NCBI RefSeq assembly: GCF_913055165.1
Contig: NZ_CAJXJS010000026.1
Location: 1-47,330, forward strand
Direction of reading: 5' to 3'
Source of the DNA: an uncultured Devosia sp.
GTDB taxonomy: Bacteria; Pseudomonadota; Alphaproteobacteria; Rhizobiales; Devosiaceae
Length of the DNA stretch: 47,330 bases
Below, one piece after another: positions 27,205 to 36,665 of the stretch. The stretch's first letter is position 1. Every line of letters starts with the position of its first letter. The notes under the pieces were generated by a model, which saw only the letters and a list, made by a program, of their open reading frames with translations, searched no databases and was not told the DNA's origin. The position numbers and the translations under genes are program-made.

Positions 27205-28077
27205 CTAGCGGACGAAGTCGTCCTCGGCGTAGCCCTGAAGATAAAGCAGGGCTGTCAGGTCGCCATGATCGATGCGAATGCCGGCGGCTTCCGCTACCGC
27301 GGGCTTGGCATGGAGCGCCACGCCAAAGCCGGCAACACCGATCATGTCGAGATCGTTGGCGCCGTCACCCACGGCCAAGGTGCGATCAAGGTCAAGGCCG
27401 TGTTCGGTGGCCAGCGCCAGCAGGCGCTCACGCTTGGTATTCTTGTCGACGATTGGTTTCGTCACGGTGCCGGTAAGAGTGTCGCCTTCGAATTCGAGCA
27501 CATTGGCGATGGCCTCATCAAAGCCGATGCGCTTGGCAAAATAGTCGGCGAAAAAGGTGAAGCCACCGGAGACCAGCGAGGTATAGGCCCCATAGGCCTT
27601 CATGGTTTGGACGAGCGCGCGGCCGCCCGGGGCCAGGGTAATGGCTTCGCGTCGGACCTCCTCGATCGCTTTGCGTTCGAGCCCCTTGAGCAATGCCACA
27701 CGCGTGTCCAAAGCCTGCGCGAAGTCCAACTCGCCACGCATGGCTCGCTCTGTGATTTCCGCCACTTGCGGCTTCAACCCGAGGGCGGCGGCCAGTTCAT
27801 CAATGCATTCCTGCTCGATCATGGTGGAATCCATGTCGGCGACCAGCAGCAGCTTGCGGCGACCTTCTGTCGGTACCAGATTGGCATCAACCGCCTTGCT
27901 GCCGATGATATCACGCGCCAATTCAAGGGCTTGCGGTGCGCTGGGCTCAAGGATATCGCAGGCTACGCCGTGGCTGAGCCAATTCAGCTCGCCGCCGGTC
28001 TGGGCGAGGACGGCCTGGGCCAGCGCCGCATCCAGTTCGGGATCGGCGGGATTGGCGATAAGCGAGAGAACCGGCAT
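27205..28077 (-). CDS. serB: Phosphoserine phosphatase SerB
   Basis: SerB is the last enzyme of serine biosynthesis. The start is ATG 28077 (MPVLSLIANPADPELD), giving 290 residues; the open frame upstream is antisense to miaA. The HAD nucleophile motif DMDST has Asp81 and Asp83. SLVSGGFTFF is motif II, VTKPIVDKNTKRE the lysine region, and VGDGANDLDMI motif III. An N-terminal ACT-like segment (1-75) is usual for this form. It starts only 27 bases from the divergent miaA start. Confidence 0.95.
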   Translation of the reverse strand: MPVLSLIANPADPELDAALAQAVLAQTGGELNWLSHGVACDILEPSAPQALELARDIIGSKAVDANLVPTEGRRKLLLVADMDSTMIEQECIDELAAALGLKPQVAEITERAMRGELDFAQALDTRVALLKGLERKAIEEVRREAITLAPGGRALVQTMKAYGAYTSLVSGGFTFFADYFAKRIGFDEAIANVLEFEGDTLTGTVTKPIVDKNTKRERLLALATEHGLDLDRTLAVGDGANDLDMIGVAGFGVALHAKPAVAEAAGIRIDHGDLTALLYLQGYAEDDFVR

Positions 28078-28104
28078 GGTGGTGGCAACTTTCGGGAGCA
28101 ACAG

Positions 28105-28998
28105 GTGACGAACCAGAGGCGCGCTGTGCTGATAGCGGGTCCGACTGCCAGCGGCAAGTCGGCCCTGGCGCTCGAGCGTGCACGGGCCACCGGCGGAATC
28201 ATCATCAATGCCGACGCCATGCAGGTCTATGACACGCTGCGGATCGTCACAGCCCGCCCAAGTGCCGAGGATGAAGCGCTGGCAGAGCATCGCCTCTATG
28301 GGACAGTGCCAGCCTCGGAGCGCTTTTCGACGGGTCAGTGGGTGCGGGCAGTTCAGGGGTTGCTGGAGGAGTTTGATCCGGATCGGGAGCTGATTTTTGT
28401 CGGCGGTACGGGGCTTTACTTCGACGCGCTGACAAATGGATTCGCGGATGTGCCGGAAATTTCTCCCGAGCTGACGCTTCAAGTTCAGCAAGAGATTCAA
28501 GCGCTTGAAGAGCCGCAACGGATGGCTCTGCTTGAGGCGGAAGATCCGATAACTGCCCAGGGGCTCAAAGTGGCTGATCCGCAGCGGGTAACGCGGGCCA
28601 TTGCAGTGAAACGCGCGACGGGGCGGGCACTGTCGAGCTTCCAGGACGATCAGCAGCCGGGGGTCCTGGAGGGTTGGTCTGTGGAGCGGATGGTGTTGTC
28701 GCCTGACCGCGCTGTGCTGCGCGAACGGATCGCTCGTCGGTTCGAGGTCATGTTTGCCACTGGCGCCGTGGCGGAGGTTGAGGCTTTGCGGGCGCTCGAT
28801 CTCGATCCATCGCTGCCAGTGATGAAGGCGATCGGTGTGCGAGAGATTTCAGATTGGCTGGACGGAGTTTGCAGCCGCGAAGAGGCGATTGCCCTGGCGA
28901 CCATTGCCACGCAACAATATGCCAAGCGCCAACGGACGTGGTTCCGCAATCGTATGGCAGACTGGCCGCGCCTGGGGCTTGGAGGCGCTTCGACCTAG
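28105..28998 (+). CDS. miaA: tRNA dimethylallyltransferase MiaA
   Basis: MiaA adds the isopentenyl group to A37 of tRNAs reading UNN codons. The start is GTG 28105 with GGGAG at 28094, giving 297 residues and placing the P-loop GPTASGKS at 12-19. The DAMQVYDTLRIVTARPS segment contains the catalytic Asp and substrate channel, and FVGGTGLYFDALTNGFADVP, AVKRATGR and QQYAKRQRTWFRNR are typical MiaA signatures. The open frame continuing upstream to 27178 is antisense to serB and not coding. The stop shares CTAG with the convergent MATE gene. Confidence 0.95.
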   Translation: MTNQRRAVLIAGPTASGKSALALERARATGGIIINADAMQVYDTLRIVTARPSAEDEALAEHRLYGTVPASERFSTGQWVRAVQGLLEEFDPDRELIFVGGTGLYFDALTNGFADVPEISPELTLQVQQEIQALEEPQRMALLEAEDPITAQGLKVADPQRVTRAIAVKRATGRALSSFQDDQQPGVLEGWSVERMVLSPDRAVLRERIARRFEVMFATGAVAEVEALRALDLDPSLPVMKAIGVREISDWLDGVCSREEAIALATIATQQYAKRQRTWFRNRMADWPRLGLGGAST

Positions 28999-30407
28999 GC
29001 CGTCAGTCGCAGCAGGCCAAGCCGCTCGCGCAGGGCGAAGCGGCCGACCAGAAGCACGGCGACGAAGGCAAGGCCGGCAGCGAGCCCGAACCAGATGCCG
29101 ACGCCGCGGAGGTCCAGCACAAAGCCGAACAGCCACGCGACGGGCAGGCCAACGAACCAGTAGCCGAAGATCGCCATGACCATTGGCACCTTGGTGTCGC
29201 TCAATCCGCGCAGAGCATGAGCGGCTACCACCTGGGCGCCGTCGACGAGCTGAAACAAGCCCGCGATGGCGAGATAGGTAGCCGCAAGAGCAAGGGCGGC
29301 CTGGTTCTCTGGGAGTTTGGGATCGAGAAACAGGGTAACTATAGCAGGCCCGAAAAAGACAAAGGTCAGAGCCGAAATAGCCATGAAGCCGGTGCCGAGC
29401 AGAAAGCTGGCCCAGCCGGCCTTGCGGATGCCCTCGGCGTCCCGGCGACCATAGGCAACTCCGACGCGCACGGTTGAGGCTATGCCCAGCCCAAGGGGTA
29501 CCATGAAGGCCAGCGAGGCACATTGCAGGGCGACGGCATGTGCTGCCAGCTCATCCGTGCCCAGGCGTCCGATGAGAATGGCGGCGGCGGCGAAGAGACC
29601 CACTTCGGCCAAGACAGTCAGGCCGATGGGCGTACCGATGCGGAATATCTCGCGGAACCGGGGCCAATCCGGTTTCCAGAATCGAATGAGGATGTTGAAG
29701 CGCTTGAAACGCCGATGCCGCAAGACATAGCCGAGCATGACTGCGAGCATGAAAAGGTTCGTCATTACCGTAGCGATGGCAGCGCCACGCAATTCGAGCC
29801 GGGGCAGGCCGAAATTGCCGAACATAAGCAGATAATTGGTGACGGCGTTGACGATGACGCCTCCGATGGTGATCACCAGGATTACCCGTGTGGCGTCGAA
29901 GGTCGACAATAGCGACCGCAACACGATCACCCCCATGGCAGGTGCGAGCATCAGCACGGCTATCTGGATATATTCTTCGGCGCGGGAGGCCAGCGCAGGG
30001 TCCTGGCCGAGCCAGCCATAGACAGTTCGAATCTGCAGCATCAGCGGGGCGAGCACAAGCGCAAGGAGGATGGCCGCCCAGAAACCCTGACGCACAACGC
30101 GGCGGATGGCCTTGATGTCACGGCGGCCACGGGCCTGTGCAGTCAGTGGCGCGACGGCGCCAACCACGCCCACGCCAAACAGGAAGAGTGGCATTAGGAA
30201 GCTGTTGGCCAAAGTACCGGCGGCCAAGGCTTCCGGGCCAAGCCAGCCCATCATGACGACGTCGGTGGCCTGAAGGGCATTTTGTGCAATCTGGGCAATG
30301 ACCAGAGGCCAAGCCAGGGCAAAGGTGGCACGGAATTCCGCACCCCAGCCGCTGACCAAACGGGGGCCTGACGGCACAGTCGGCGCCGCCGCGACGTTGT
30401 CGCTCAT
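28995..30407 (-). CDS. MATE family multidrug/cation efflux transporter
   Basis: 470 residues with about 12 transmembrane segments in two halves. The start is ATG 30407 (MSDNVAAAPTVPSG); the upstream open frame covers the divergent DUF423 gene. MATE hallmarks: LAWPLVIAQIAQNALQATDVVMMGWLGPEALAAG in the first helix pair and, in the second half, FRIGTPIGLTVLAEVGLFAAAAILIGRLGTDELAAHAVALQ. Proteins of this NorM-like class export drugs or organic cations in exchange for Na+ or H+. Its stop overlaps the miaA stop in CTAG (28995-28998). Confidence 0.93.
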   Translation of the reverse strand: MSDNVAAAPTVPSGPRLVSGWGAEFRATFALAWPLVIAQIAQNALQATDVVMMGWLGPEALAAGTLANSFLMPLFLFGVGVVGAVAPLTAQARGRRDIKAIRRVVRQGFWAAILLALVLAPLMLQIRTVYGWLGQDPALASRAEEYIQIAVLMLAPAMGVIVLRSLLSTFDATRVILVITIGGVIVNAVTNYLLMFGNFGLPRLELRGAAIATVMTNLFMLAVMLGYVLRHRRFKRFNILIRFWKPDWPRFREIFRIGTPIGLTVLAEVGLFAAAAILIGRLGTDELAAHAVALQCASLAFMVPLGLGIASTVRVGVAYGRRDAEGIRKAGWASFLLGTGFMAISALTFVFFGPAIVTLFLDPKLPENQAALALAATYLAIAGLFQLVDGAQVVAAHALRGLSDTKVPMVMAIFGYWFVGLPVAWLFGFVLDLRGVGIWFGLAAGLAFVAVLLVGRFALRERLGLLRLTA

Positions 30408-30486
30408 TGTTTTTTCTCTCACTCGCACATCATGCTGTAGTCCAATCCGACCCGGCGCGGAAGCCGCGTCCTTGTCTGGAGAGCCA

Positions 30487-30846
30487 ATGATGCAGTGGAT
30501 GCCGCGCCTGTTGATGATGACTGCTGGTTTGATGGGCGCCGCTGGGGTAGCCGCTGCAGCGGCTGCGTCGCATGGCGAAAGCCGCAATATGTCCGCGATT
30601 GCGACAATCTTTCTGGCCCACGCGCCGGTTCTGCTTGCCCTGGGGCTGGCAGGTCGCACGCGTCCAATGTTGGCAATGGGCTTGGTGATGATTGCCGGTA
30701 CGCTGATCTTTGGCGTTGATCTGGCCCTGCGGGAGGTCGTGGGCCAGGCGCTGTTCCCCGGCGCTGCGCCGCTTGGGGGCGGCCTGATGATCCTGGCGTG
30801 GCTGGGTGTGACGGCGGCCGGCTTTGGCTGGAAGGCCAACGGTTGA
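30487..30846 (+). CDS. DUF423 family membrane protein
   Basis: 119 residues starting at ATG 30487, with GGAGAG upstream, divergent from the MATE gene. There are four hydrophobic segments: LLMMTAGLMGAAGVAAAAAAS, ATIFLAHAPVLLALGLAG, MLAMGLVMIAGTLIFGVDL and LMILAWLGVTAAGFGW. The pattern fits DUF423/TMEM256-like proteins, whose usual length is 110-130. Function is unknown. Confidence 0.83.
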   Translation: MMQWMPRLLMMTAGLMGAAGVAAAAAASHGESRNMSAIATIFLAHAPVLLALGLAGRTRPMLAMGLVMIAGTLIFGVDLALREVVGQALFPGAAPLGGGLMILAWLGVTAAGFGWKANG

Positions 30847-30870
30847 ATTAATAAAGTTTAAAACTGCCGC

Positions 30871-30895
30871 GGAACCATTCACGGACCCGTGCATT
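30871..30895 (+). promoter_or_regulatory. Possible EcfG-type promoter of the lipoprotein gene
   Basis: GGAAC (30871-30875), 16 bases, then CATT (30892-30895). The EcfG consensus -10 is CGTT, so one position differs. The spacing and the lone lipoprotein gene 31 bases downstream make it plausible, but it is weaker than the sspB site. Confidence 0.3.
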
Positions 30896-30926
30896 CCTTC
30901 GTGCGAGCTTTTCGTTGGAGGAATTC

Positions 30927-31202
30927 ATGCACAAGATCCTGATCATCATCGCTACTGCGCTATCCCTTGCGGCCTGCACCACTACCCAACAAGGCGCGAC
31001 CGTAGGTGCGATTGGCGGCGGTATTGTCGGCGCGACCGCGACGGGCGGAAATGTCGTTGGTACGGCCGTGGGTGCGGGTATCGGCGCAGTGGCCGGCGCT
31101 GCGGCCGGTGAACTCCTTGGCTACTACGGGACCAGCCGCGATCGCTGCGTGTATGAGCGCCCGGATGGTACCCGCTACATCGATACCTGCCCGCGCGGAT
31201 AA
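30927..31202 (+). CDS. Glycine-zipper lipoprotein
   Basis: 91 residues from ATG 30927, with TTGGAGG nine bases upstream. The signal MHKILIIIATALSLAAC has the lipobox LAAC, so Cys17 would be lipidated. A glycine-zipper stretch (about 26-65: VGAIGGGIVGATATGGN and VGTAVGAGIGAVAGAAAGELLG) suggests outer-membrane insertion or oligomerisation, as in SlyB/OsmB-like proteins. The C-terminal part contains two cysteines (DRCVYERPDGTRYIDTCPRG), possibly disulfide-linked. A terminator follows at 31259. Confidence 0.82.
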   Translation: MHKILIIIATALSLAACTTTQQGATVGAIGGGIVGATATGGNVVGTAVGAGIGAVAGAAAGELLGYYGTSRDRCVYERPDGTRYIDTCPRG

Positions 31203-31258
31203 GCGCTGCAGAGCCAAGCCGCAGCGCCCCCTGCGGCCACGCGCCCCCAGGCGCCAGA

Positions 31259-31292
31259 CACCCGGTTGGCCCCCTGACCGGGTGTTCTTTTG
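31259..31292 (+). terminator. Terminator of the glycine-zipper lipoprotein gene
   Basis: ACACCCGGT (31259-31267) pairs with ACCGGGTGT (31278-31286) around a ten-base loop and is followed by TCTTTT. Confidence 0.8.
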
Positions 31293-31331
31293 TGTCCGGC
31301 GCATGTATCGCACGGTGTTGCGACAACAGTC

Positions 31332-31360
31332 TTGAAAAAGTCGCAGCAGGCAGAGATAAT
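31332..31360 (+). promoter_or_regulatory. Sigma-70 promoter of the cold-shock gene
   Basis: TTGAAA (31332-31337), a 17-base spacer, and GATAAT (31355-31360) form a near-consensus promoter. The predicted start near 31367 gives a leader of about 150 bases before the csp ATG, as in cspA-type thermosensing mRNAs. Confidence 0.75.
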
Positions 31361-31519
31361 TAGCCCATACGTGCCACTTGTCTTGCGCTATCTGAACGAC
31401 CGGCCCTGCCGGAAACTTGGCTACCTCCTGATCTCGTGAACCGTAAGTCCGGGAATAGCACGTCCTGGATAAACCCTTCCGCCGCATCAGCGGCTTAACA
31501 GACCAAGAGGACCATACAG

Positions 31520-31735
31520 ATGGCCGCAATCACCGGTACCGTGAAGTTTTTCAACACCACCAAGGGCTATGGCTTCATTTCGCCTGACAATGGCGAAAAG
31601 GACGCGTTCGTCCATATCTCCGCTGTCCAGCGTTCGGGCCTGCAGGGCCTTTACGAAGGCGACAAGGTCAGCTTCGAGCTGCAGACCGGTCGTGACGGCA
31701 AGGTCTCGGCGACCGAGCTGACCCTGCTGAGCTAA
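31520..31735 (+). CDS. Cold-shock domain protein (CspA family)
   Basis: This 71-residue single-domain RNA chaperone carries RNP1 (KGYGFIS) and RNP2 (DAFVHIS) and the family start TGTVKFFN. CspA-like proteins melt RNA secondary structure. The start at 31520 has GAGGA nine bases upstream. It is preceded by a strong promoter and a long leader, and followed by a terminator at 31804. Whether it is cold-induced or constitutive cannot be told from sequence. Confidence 0.95.
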   Translation: MAAITGTVKFFNTTKGYGFISPDNGEKDAFVHISAVQRSGLQGLYEGDKVSFELQTGRDGKVSATELTLLS

Positions 31736-31803
31736 GCGCTAACGCAGATTAGCCGGAGGAATTTGCCGTTCCGCGATGGAAACGGTGAAAAACCCGGAGT
31801 GAG

Positions 31804-31824
31804 AGGGCCCTGCGGGGCCCTTTT
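31804..31824 (+). terminator. Terminator of the cold-shock gene
   Basis: AGGGCCC (31804-31810), loop TGCG, GGGCCCT (31815-31821), then TTTG. It lies 69 bases after the csp stop codon. Confidence 0.8.
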
Positions 31825-31877
31825 GCTTGCAATCTCCGGGCCGATCTGTGCGGCTAGGTGAACAATCCGACTCGAGT

Positions 31878-32351
31878 ATGATTTACGACGGTATGCGCGA
31901 CTTTCTCAAACACTGGAACCCGCGGGTTGAAACCGCATCAACCCTGCAGCAATCGGGCGCCTTGCCCTATTCGATTGTCGAAGGGCGGATGGCTTTCCTC
32001 CTGATCACGTCGCGCCGCAGCGGAAAGTGGATCTTTCCGAAAGGGGCGATTGAGCCGGATATGACCCCGTGGGAAAGCGCGGCACAGGAAGCCCGAGATG
32101 AGGCCGGGGTTCTCGGAGAAATCTCTCCAGATCCGATCGGCTCGTATCGGACAGGCGCCGGCGGCGACAATGTCGGCCTTGTGGATGTGGATCTCTACCC
32201 GCTGCGCGTGACGCAGCAGCTGGAGGACTACAAGGAAAAGAACCAGCGGATGCGGCACTGGGCCACGTTGTCAGAGGCCCGCAGGTTACTGGCTGACCCG
32301 ACGCTTGGTCGCCTAGCCCTCACCCTTCATAATCGGCTGATTTCCGGTTAG
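31878..32351 (+). CDS. Nudix hydrolase
   Basis: 157 residues from ATG 31878 (MIYDGMRDFLKHW); an in-frame ATG at 31893 is an alternative and both have weak ribosome sites. The Nudix box reads GAIEPDMTPWESAAQEARDEAGVLGE. It keeps the metal-binding E-x-x-D-E part but has Gln where the consensus has Arg and Met at the first consensus Glu. PKGAIEP and the following GSYRTG-like turn suggest a diphosphoinositol-polyphosphate-type or related (di)phosphohydrolase; the substrate is unknown. The stop overlaps the convergent pit stop. Confidence 0.88.
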   Translation: MIYDGMRDFLKHWNPRVETASTLQQSGALPYSIVEGRMAFLLITSRRSGKWIFPKGAIEPDMTPWESAAQEARDEAGVLGEISPDPIGSYRTGAGGDNVGLVDVDLYPLRVTQQLEDYKEKNQRMRHWATLSEARRLLADPTLGRLALTLHNRLISG

Positions 32352-33847
32352 TTGATCAACACATTCAGGCCTAGATAGAGGATCGCCGAGACCAGGGCCG
32401 AGGCCGGCACGGTGATAACCCATGCGGCAGCGATGGAATAGACATGCTGGCGGCGGACCAGCATTCGCGTCTCCACGCGCCGGGCATTGGCCAGGGCTTC
32501 CTCTGGCGTCGCGTTGAGCTGGCTGGGGTCCACGAAGCGGGCGTTGATCGGCACCACGGCACCTTCCATCTCGCGCCGAGAAATGTATTCGCGCAGGAAG
32601 CCTACGCCGAACACAGCCCCCACGGCGATATGGGTGGACGAAACCGGCATGCCCAGGGCCGAGGCAATGAGGACAGTTACCGCGGCTGACAATGCGGCGC
32701 AAAACGCGCGGATTTCATTGAGCTTGGTGATCTGCTCGCCCACGGTGCGGATCAGGCGCGGTCCGAACAGCGCCAGGCCCAGCGAGATGCCGATGGCGCC
32801 GATGGCCAGTACCCAGAAGGGCAGGGCTATGCCAGCAACCTCACCTTCGCCCGTTTGAATGGCAGTGACGATGGCAGCAAATGGACCGATGGCGTTGGCA
32901 ACGTCATTGGCGCCGTGGGCGAAGGACAGCAGCGCTGCCGAGACGATCAGTGGCAGTCGGAAGAGGTTGGCCACATGCTTCTTGCGGTTTTCCATGTGCC
33001 TGGACTGATGGCGTACCCAGGGCATGGCGGCGACCCAGCCCAGAAGGCCAAAGATCAGCCCGAGCAGGAAGGTGATCCCCCAGCCCGGCTTCCATATCCG
33101 GCTGAGGCCCTTGGTTGACAGATACATGGCGAAGATACCCGTCATGACTGCCACGAAGATCGGTACCCAAACCCGGGCCGAGGTAATCTTGTCGAGCCGC
33201 GTGGTGATCGTCATGCGAATGATGACCAGGAACAGGGCGGCGATGATGCCGCCCATGACCGGGGAGATCACCCAGCTGGCGGCAACCGCCCCGATGGTTG
33301 GCCAGTTCACGACGGCCAGGCCGGCAGAGGCAATGCCGGAGCCCACCACGCCGCCAACGACGGCATGGGTGGTGGAGACGGGGGCCCCAACATAGGTGGC
33401 AAGATTGACCCAGAGGGCGGAGGCGAGCAAAGCCGCCATCATCACCACAATGAAGGTGTGGTTGTCCATCTGGGGAGAAATCAGCAGGTCGCGCGCGACC
33501 GTATTGACCACATCGCCGCCCGCCAGCAGGGCGCCTGCCGCCTCGAAGATGGCTGCGATGACCAGCGCCCCCACCATGGTGAGGGCCCGCGAGCCCACGG
33601 CGGGGCCCATATTGTTGGCAACGTCGTTGGCGCCGACATTGAGCGCCATGTAGCCGGCAATAAGGGCCGCGAGAACGACGACGTAGGTTCCTGGGCCCTG
33701 ACCCATGACAAAGGCTGCCCAAACGCCCGCGACCAGCAGGAACACCAGGGCGATACCAGGTGCCGCGAGCGAGCGGCTGAGATCATGGGTGGCGGTTTCG
33801 AGGCCCGAGACCCGCTGCAAATCCTTGTCGAGCGCGCTTTTGCTCAT
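32348..33847 (-). CDS. pit: Inorganic phosphate transporter, Pit family
   Basis: Low-affinity phosphate symporter with 499 residues and about 10-12 transmembrane segments. Both family signature repeats are present: GANDVANNMGPAVGS (about residue 74) and GANDVANAIGPFAAI (near 320). A cytoplasmic charged stretch (RHQSRHMENRKKH) separates the halves. The start is ATG 33847, with GGTGA just upstream. A PHO box overlaps this start, which predicts repression by PhoB when phosphate is scarce. The gene ends in a four-base overlap with the Nudix gene. Confidence 0.94.
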   Translation of the reverse strand: MSKSALDKDLQRVSGLETATHDLSRSLAAPGIALVFLLVAGVWAAFVMGQGPGTYVVVLAALIAGYMALNVGANDVANNMGPAVGSRALTMVGALVIAAIFEAAGALLAGGDVVNTVARDLLISPQMDNHTFIVVMMAALLASALWVNLATYVGAPVSTTHAVVGGVVGSGIASAGLAVVNWPTIGAVAASWVISPVMGGIIAALFLVIIRMTITTRLDKITSARVWVPIFVAVMTGIFAMYLSTKGLSRIWKPGWGITFLLGLIFGLLGWVAAMPWVRHQSRHMENRKKHVANLFRLPLIVSAALLSFAHGANDVANAIGPFAAIVTAIQTGEGEVAGIALPFWVLAIGAIGISLGLALFGPRLIRTVGEQITKLNEIRAFCAALSAAVTVLIASALGMPVSSTHIAVGAVFGVGFLREYISRREMEGAVVPINARFVDPSQLNATPEEALANARRVETRMLVRRQHVYSIAAAWVITVPASALVSAILYLGLNVLIN

Positions 33848-33863
33848 GTCACCAAACTGTCAT
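33846..33863 (+). promoter_or_regulatory. PHO box across the pit start codon
   Basis: ATGTCAC (33846-33852), CAAA and CTGTCAT (33857-33863) form two half-sites at 11-base spacing, close to the PHO-box consensus. The box covers the pit ribosome site and start codon, a position fit for repression by blocking transcription. Confidence 0.6.
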
Positions 33864-33980
33864 ATTCGAAGTGGGTTCCGACTTAACATCTCGATCAGTC
33901 CCTGCCAGCCCCAATTTGATCGGGAATCGTGCCTGTGCACGAGAATTCGTGCCGCAGCTGCGCGGTGGGGACATGGCGGC

Positions 33981-34010
33981 TTGACTTTGGCGCGACACTG
34001 CTTTTATCAA
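33981..34010 (+). promoter_or_regulatory. Candidate promoter of the ilv operon
   Basis: TTGACT (33981-33986), an 18-base spacer and TATCAA (34005-34010). The predicted transcript start near 34017 places the leader peptide gene and the attenuator in the 5' leader. Confidence 0.5.
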
Positions 34011-34040
34011 TGCGCCGTCTAGAATTTTTGGAGCGGTCCC

Positions 34041-34091
34041 GTGCGGGCACTCATTCTCGTAGTAGGCTGGCGCATCGGCAACGTGGGGTAG
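34041..34091 (+). CDS. Attenuator leader peptide of the acetolactate synthase operon
   Basis: A GTG-started 16-residue frame encodes MRALILVVGWRIGNVG and ends at TAG. TTGGAG sits seven bases before the start codon. Seven of the residues are Leu, Ile or Val, including LILVV in a row. These are the end products of the operon that follows, and a terminator hairpin with a T-run lies 31 bases after the stop. This is the classical arrangement of ribosome-mediated attenuation, in which stalling at scarce branched-chain tRNAs would prevent the terminator. It is too short for ordinary gene callers. I assign it from composition and position. Confidence 0.75.
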   Translation: MRALILVVGWRIGNVG

Positions 34092-34122
34092 AACCCTGCG
34101 CGAATGCTGGTGCGCCGAAAAC

Positions 34123-34145
34123 AGGTCCCAAACGGGGCCTTTTTT
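34123..34145 (+). terminator. Attenuator terminator upstream of the acetolactate synthase genes
   Basis: AGGTCCC (34123-34129) pairs with GGGGCCT (34134-34140, one G-U) over loop AAAC and is followed by TTTTT. It lies between the leader peptide and the large-subunit start, so it is conditional and not an operon end. Confidence 0.75.
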
Positions 34146-34226
34146 ATTGCCTTTTTTCCGCCGGGCGGGAGAGGCGGAATGAAGAACAGGCCTCAAAGGG
34201 CCATGAGGATTAGGAAGGGCTGACAA

Positions 34227-35996
<1,770 letters not shown>

Positions 35997-36016
35997 GGCG
36001 CCGGAGGACACGAAAA

Positions 36017-36571
36017 ATGAACGCACATTTGCAGCCTACCGGCTCGGCCTATTTCCTGACGCAGGAAACCCAGCTGAACGAGCGACACACTCTCTCCGTC
36101 CTGGTTGATAACGAACCTGGCATTCTGGCCCGTGTCGTTGGCCTGTTTTCGGCTCGCGGCTACAATATCGAGAGCCTGACTGTCAGCGAGACCGAACACG
36201 ACAAGCGACTTAGTCGCATCACGGTTGTTGTCATCGCCACTCCCAAGGTGCTGGTGCAGATCAAGACGCAATTGGAGCGGCTGGTGCCGGTTCATCGCGT
36301 GCACGACCTGACCGCCGAAGGCGCTTATCTTGAGCGCGAGCTGGCGTTGATCAAGGTCAATGGAACCGGCGACCACCGTGCTGAGACGCTGCGTCTGGCC
36401 GACGCCTTCCGAGCGCAAATCGTGGACGCAACCGTCGAGAGCTTCGTTTTTGAGGTCACCGGAAAACCGTCCAAGATCGACAGCTTTATTGCCCTGATGC
36501 AGCCGCTCGGGCTGGTCGAGGTGGTCCGCACGGGCCTGGCTGCGATCAATCGCGGCCCGGAGGGGATGTAG
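36017..36571 (+). CDS. ilvH: Acetolactate synthase, small (regulatory) subunit
   Basis: 184 residues, typically 160-185. The N-terminal ACT domain contains [21 protein letters not shown] and [12 protein letters not shown], the valine-binding pattern. It is followed by RELALIKV and a C-terminal regulatory domain ending with [16 protein letters not shown]. It activates the large subunit and confers feedback inhibition. ATG 36017 lies 20 bases after the large-subunit stop, with GGAGG before it, so the pair is one operon. Confidence 0.95.
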   Translation: MNAHLQPTGSAYFLTQETQLNERHTLSVLVDNEPGILARVVGLFSARGYNIESLTVSETEHDKRLSRITVVVIATPKVLVQIKTQLERLVPVHRVHDLTAEGAYLERELALIKVNGTGDHRAETLRLADAFRAQIVDATVESFVFEVTGKPSKIDSFIALMQPLGLVEVVRTGLAAINRGPEGM

Positions 36572-36665
36572 TCGGCAAGGCGCTGATCGCTCTTATCAAA
36601 AGGTTCGATTGGGCGAGCCGCCCAGTCTGGTGTATGGCAGGGGCCTGTTGATCCGGGTTCCTGCC

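Noticed and set aside
27178..28104. N-terminal extension of the miaA frame
   Set aside because: It runs antisense to serB; the P-loop position and GGGAG site fix the miaA start at 28105.
33927..33942. TCGTGC-CTGT-GCACGA inverted repeat in the pit/ilv gap
   Set aside because: Only 6-bp arms with no T-run and no clear relation to a promoter; could occur by chance.
34011..34213. Alternative leader frame upstream of the acetolactate synthase genes
   Set aside because: Its product is Arg/Glu-rich, not branched-chain-rich, and lacks a ribosome site; the GTG frame at 34041 fits attenuation.
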